From contig NZ_JACOAF010000037.1 of assembly GCF_014269285.1 (NCBI RefSeq), positions 79,352 to 121,250 on the forward strand: 41,899 nt of DNA, read 5' to 3'. Positions within the stretch are counted from its first letter, which is position 1; each line of letters opens with the position of its first letter. Below, one piece after another: positions 40,603-41,899 of this stretch. This DNA comes from Rufibacter sediminis (GTDB taxonomy: Bacteria; Bacteroidota; Bacteroidia; Cytophagales; Hymenobacteraceae). The notes below the pieces were generated by a model that did no database searches, was not told where the DNA came from, and saw nothing but the letters and a program-made list of their open reading frames with translations. Both the position numbers and the translations under genes were made by a program.

Positions 40603-41799
40603 ATGTCAACAGATAACAGACTTCGGCTTAACAAATACATCAGCGACTCGGGCTTCTGCTCGCGCCGCGAGGCCGATCAATACATAGAGGAAGGCCGCGT
40701 GACCATCAACGGCCGCGACGCCAAAAAAGGCGCCACCGTGAAGGCCGGCGACAAGGTAGCCGTGGACGGCGAGACCATCAAAGCCAAAAAGCCCTCTGAC
40801 CGCGCCATTTACATCGCCTTCAACAAACCCACGGGCATCACCACCACCACAGATCCTAAGGACAAGAAGAACATCATTGATTTCATTGGCTACCCCAAGC
40901 GCATCTTCCCCATCGGGCGTCTGGACAATGCCTCGGAAGGGCTCATCTTCCTGACGAACGACGGCGACATTGTGAACAAGATCCTGCGCGCCGACAACAA
41001 CCACGAGAAGGAGTACGTGGTGATGGTGGACAAACCCATCACCGAGGATTTCATCAAGAGCATGAGCAATGGGGTGCGTCTGTTTGAGGGCATCACCAAG
41101 AAATGCTTTGTGCAGCAGCAAGGCCACAAGGTGTTCCGGATTGTACTCACCCAAGGGCTCAACCGCCAGGTAAGACGCATGTGCGAGGCCCTGGGCTACA
41201 AAGTGGAGCGGCTGAAGCGCGTGCGCATCATGACCGTGAAGCTGGATGATCTGCCGACTGGTCACTGGCGCTACCTGACACTGGAGGAGGTCAAGTCCAT
41301 CAACCAACTGGTGGCTGAATCCTCTAAAACCGAAGACGCCTCTTCCTGGGGCAAAGAAGCGGCCCGCGCCGCCCGGAAAGCCGATGCCGAGGAAGATTTG
41401 CCGGAGGAAGAGGACGATATCATAGAGGAGTTTGGCGTGAAAGTGCACCGGGTGGCCAAGCCGAAGCGCGATGCTTCTGCCTATGAAAACCCGAAATCCA
41501 AAGATGCCCGCCGTCCGGCTCCCGATTCCGGGGCGACGCGCCGGGTTCCCAAAGGCACTTTGGAAAGAAGCGCCAGAGCCTCGGCCGACAACAGTGTGTC
41601 TGGCAAACCCACGCGCAAGCCAAAGGCCTCGGGCGGCAAGAACATGAAAACCAAGGCGGAGCACACCTCCAACAAAACCGATAGAACGCCCCGCGGAACC
41701 TCCGCGAAATCTACCAGAACGAGAGCCAGCTCGCCCAGACCATCGGCGGACCAGAAACCGAAAAGAACGGCCGGTACTCGCGGCAAAGGCCGGCGCTAA
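40603..41799 (+). CDS. rluF: 23S rRNA pseudouridine synthase, RluF type, with disordered tail
   Basis: This 398-residue enzyme has an N-terminal S4 RNA-binding domain (LNKYISDSGFCSRREADQYI) and an RsuA/RluF-type catalytic domain with GRLDNASEGLIFLTNDGD (the catalytic Asp in GRLD) and the QGLNRQVRRMCEALGYKV motif. The HEKEYVVMVDKPI segment is as in E. coli RluF, which modifies U2604 of 23S rRNA. From about residue 238 a 160-residue low-complexity tail follows: first acidic (EEDLPEEEDDIIEEF), then rich in Lys, Arg, Ser, Thr and Pro. Such tails are common in Bacteroidota versions and may aid RNA or ribosome contact. Confidence 0.9.
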   Translation: MSTDNRLRLNKYISDSGFCSRREADQYIEEGRVTINGRDAKKGATVKAGDKVAVDGETIKAKKPSDRAIYIAFNKPTGITTTTDPKDKKNIIDFIGYPKRIFPIGRLDNASEGLIFLTNDGDIVNKILRADNNHEKEYVVMVDKPITEDFIKSMSNGVRLFEGITKKCFVQQQGHKVFRIVLTQGLNRQVRRMCEALGYKVERLKRVRIMTVKLDDLPTGHWRYLTLEEVKSINQLVAESSKTEDASSWGKEAARAARKADAEEDLPEEEDDIIEEFGVKVHRVAKPKRDASAYENPKSKDARRPAPDSGATRRVPKGTLERSARASADNSVSGKPTRKPKASGGKNMKTKAEHTSNKTDRTPRGTSAKSTRTRASSPRPSADQKPKRTAGTRGKGRR

Positions 41800-41801
41800 G
41801 T

Positions 41802-41839
41802 CCGTTTTGCGGCCGTTTTTGGTAAATGACCGCAAAATC
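41802..41839. repeat. Degenerate intergenic inverted repeat, copy 24
   Basis: CCGTTTTGCGGCCGTTTTTG is answered by GTAAATGACCGCAAAATCAGG. It begins 3 nt after the rluF stop. Confidence 0.65.
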
Positions 41840-41853
41840 AGGCATTTTAAAGG

Positions 41854-41899
41854 GGAGTGCTTTGGGGCTGATTTTTCAAAAACAGCCCCAAAGCACTCC
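41854..41899. terminator. Long hairpin after rluF, at the window edge
   Basis: GGAGTGCTTTGGGGCTG (41854-41870) pairs perfectly with CAGCCCCAAAGCACTCC (41883-41899). The inner TTTTT/AAAAA extends it to 22 bp around one base, with one bulged A. It runs to the last base of the window, so it may be longer. It shares the TTTTC/AAAA core with the inverted-repeat family. Confidence 0.8.

Noticed and set aside
1..41899. CRISPR arrays, tRNA or rRNA genes, insertion sequences and phage genes
   Set aside because: I looked for regular spaced direct repeats, cloverleaf-like segments and transposase or integrase motifs and saw none. Short RNA genes could have been missed without a covariance search.

Overview
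The window looks like a chromosomal segment of a pectin-degrading bacterium of the Bacteroidota. Support comes from a SusC/SusD pair, many lipoprotein glycan-degrading enzymes, -7 boxes of the TAnnTTTG type, and a relic of a type IX secretion tail. The moderately high G+C and the gene content suggest the Cytophagales, perhaps Hymenobacteraceae (Rufibacter/Pontibacter-like); that placement is inference. I saw no rRNA, tRNA, CRISPR array, transposase or phage gene.

Positions 1-25205 form a pectin (mainly homogalacturonan) utilization locus. A long minus-strand series runs from a SusC-type transporter (22150) through SusD, a DUF4957/DUF5123 binding protein, a DUF4861 protein, PL1 pectate lyase, two CE8 pectin methylesterases, a GH105 unsaturated uronidase, GH43, GH28 polygalacturonase and a CE12-type SGNH esterase. 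Left of it, a divergent pair of units carries a secreted alpha/beta-hydrolase esterase (+) and VOC, SGNH and LamG-like genes (-). Divergent from susC, kduI, kduD and a LacI-family regulator are read on the plus strand.

Positions 25410-31496 hold the cytoplasmic hexuronate pathway: uxaB, uxaC, kdgK, eda and the transporter exuT. The logic is de-esterification, lysis or hydrolysis, uptake, then two branches. Unsaturated uronate passes through KduI and KduD, and galacturonate through UxaC and UxaB. Both reach 2-keto-3-deoxygluconate, then KdgK and Eda give pyruvate and glyceraldehyde-3-phosphate. Altronate dehydratase (uxaA), which the second branch needs, is not in the window.

Four LacI-type operators with the core GCAAnCGnTTnC occur in only two places, the two divergent promoter regions (2381/2591 and 22220/22428). 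In each region the two sites are about 208-210 bp apart. They tie both ends of the locus to the LacI-family gene at 24147.

Positions 31974-41899 are more housekeeping in character: PEP carboxylase, histidine degradation genes (hutG, hutI, hutU, without hutH), an unknown protein with two similar halves, a VF530-family small protein, and an RluF-type pseudouridine synthase with a long disordered tail.

A family of about 24 degenerate inverted repeats (roughly GTTTTAGGnC..TTTTC.GAAAA..GnCCTAAAAC) lies in nearly every intergenic gap, usually within 60 nt after a stop codon. It is the most pervasive unexplained structure here. A separate perfect 33-bp inverted repeat lies between hutI and hutU.
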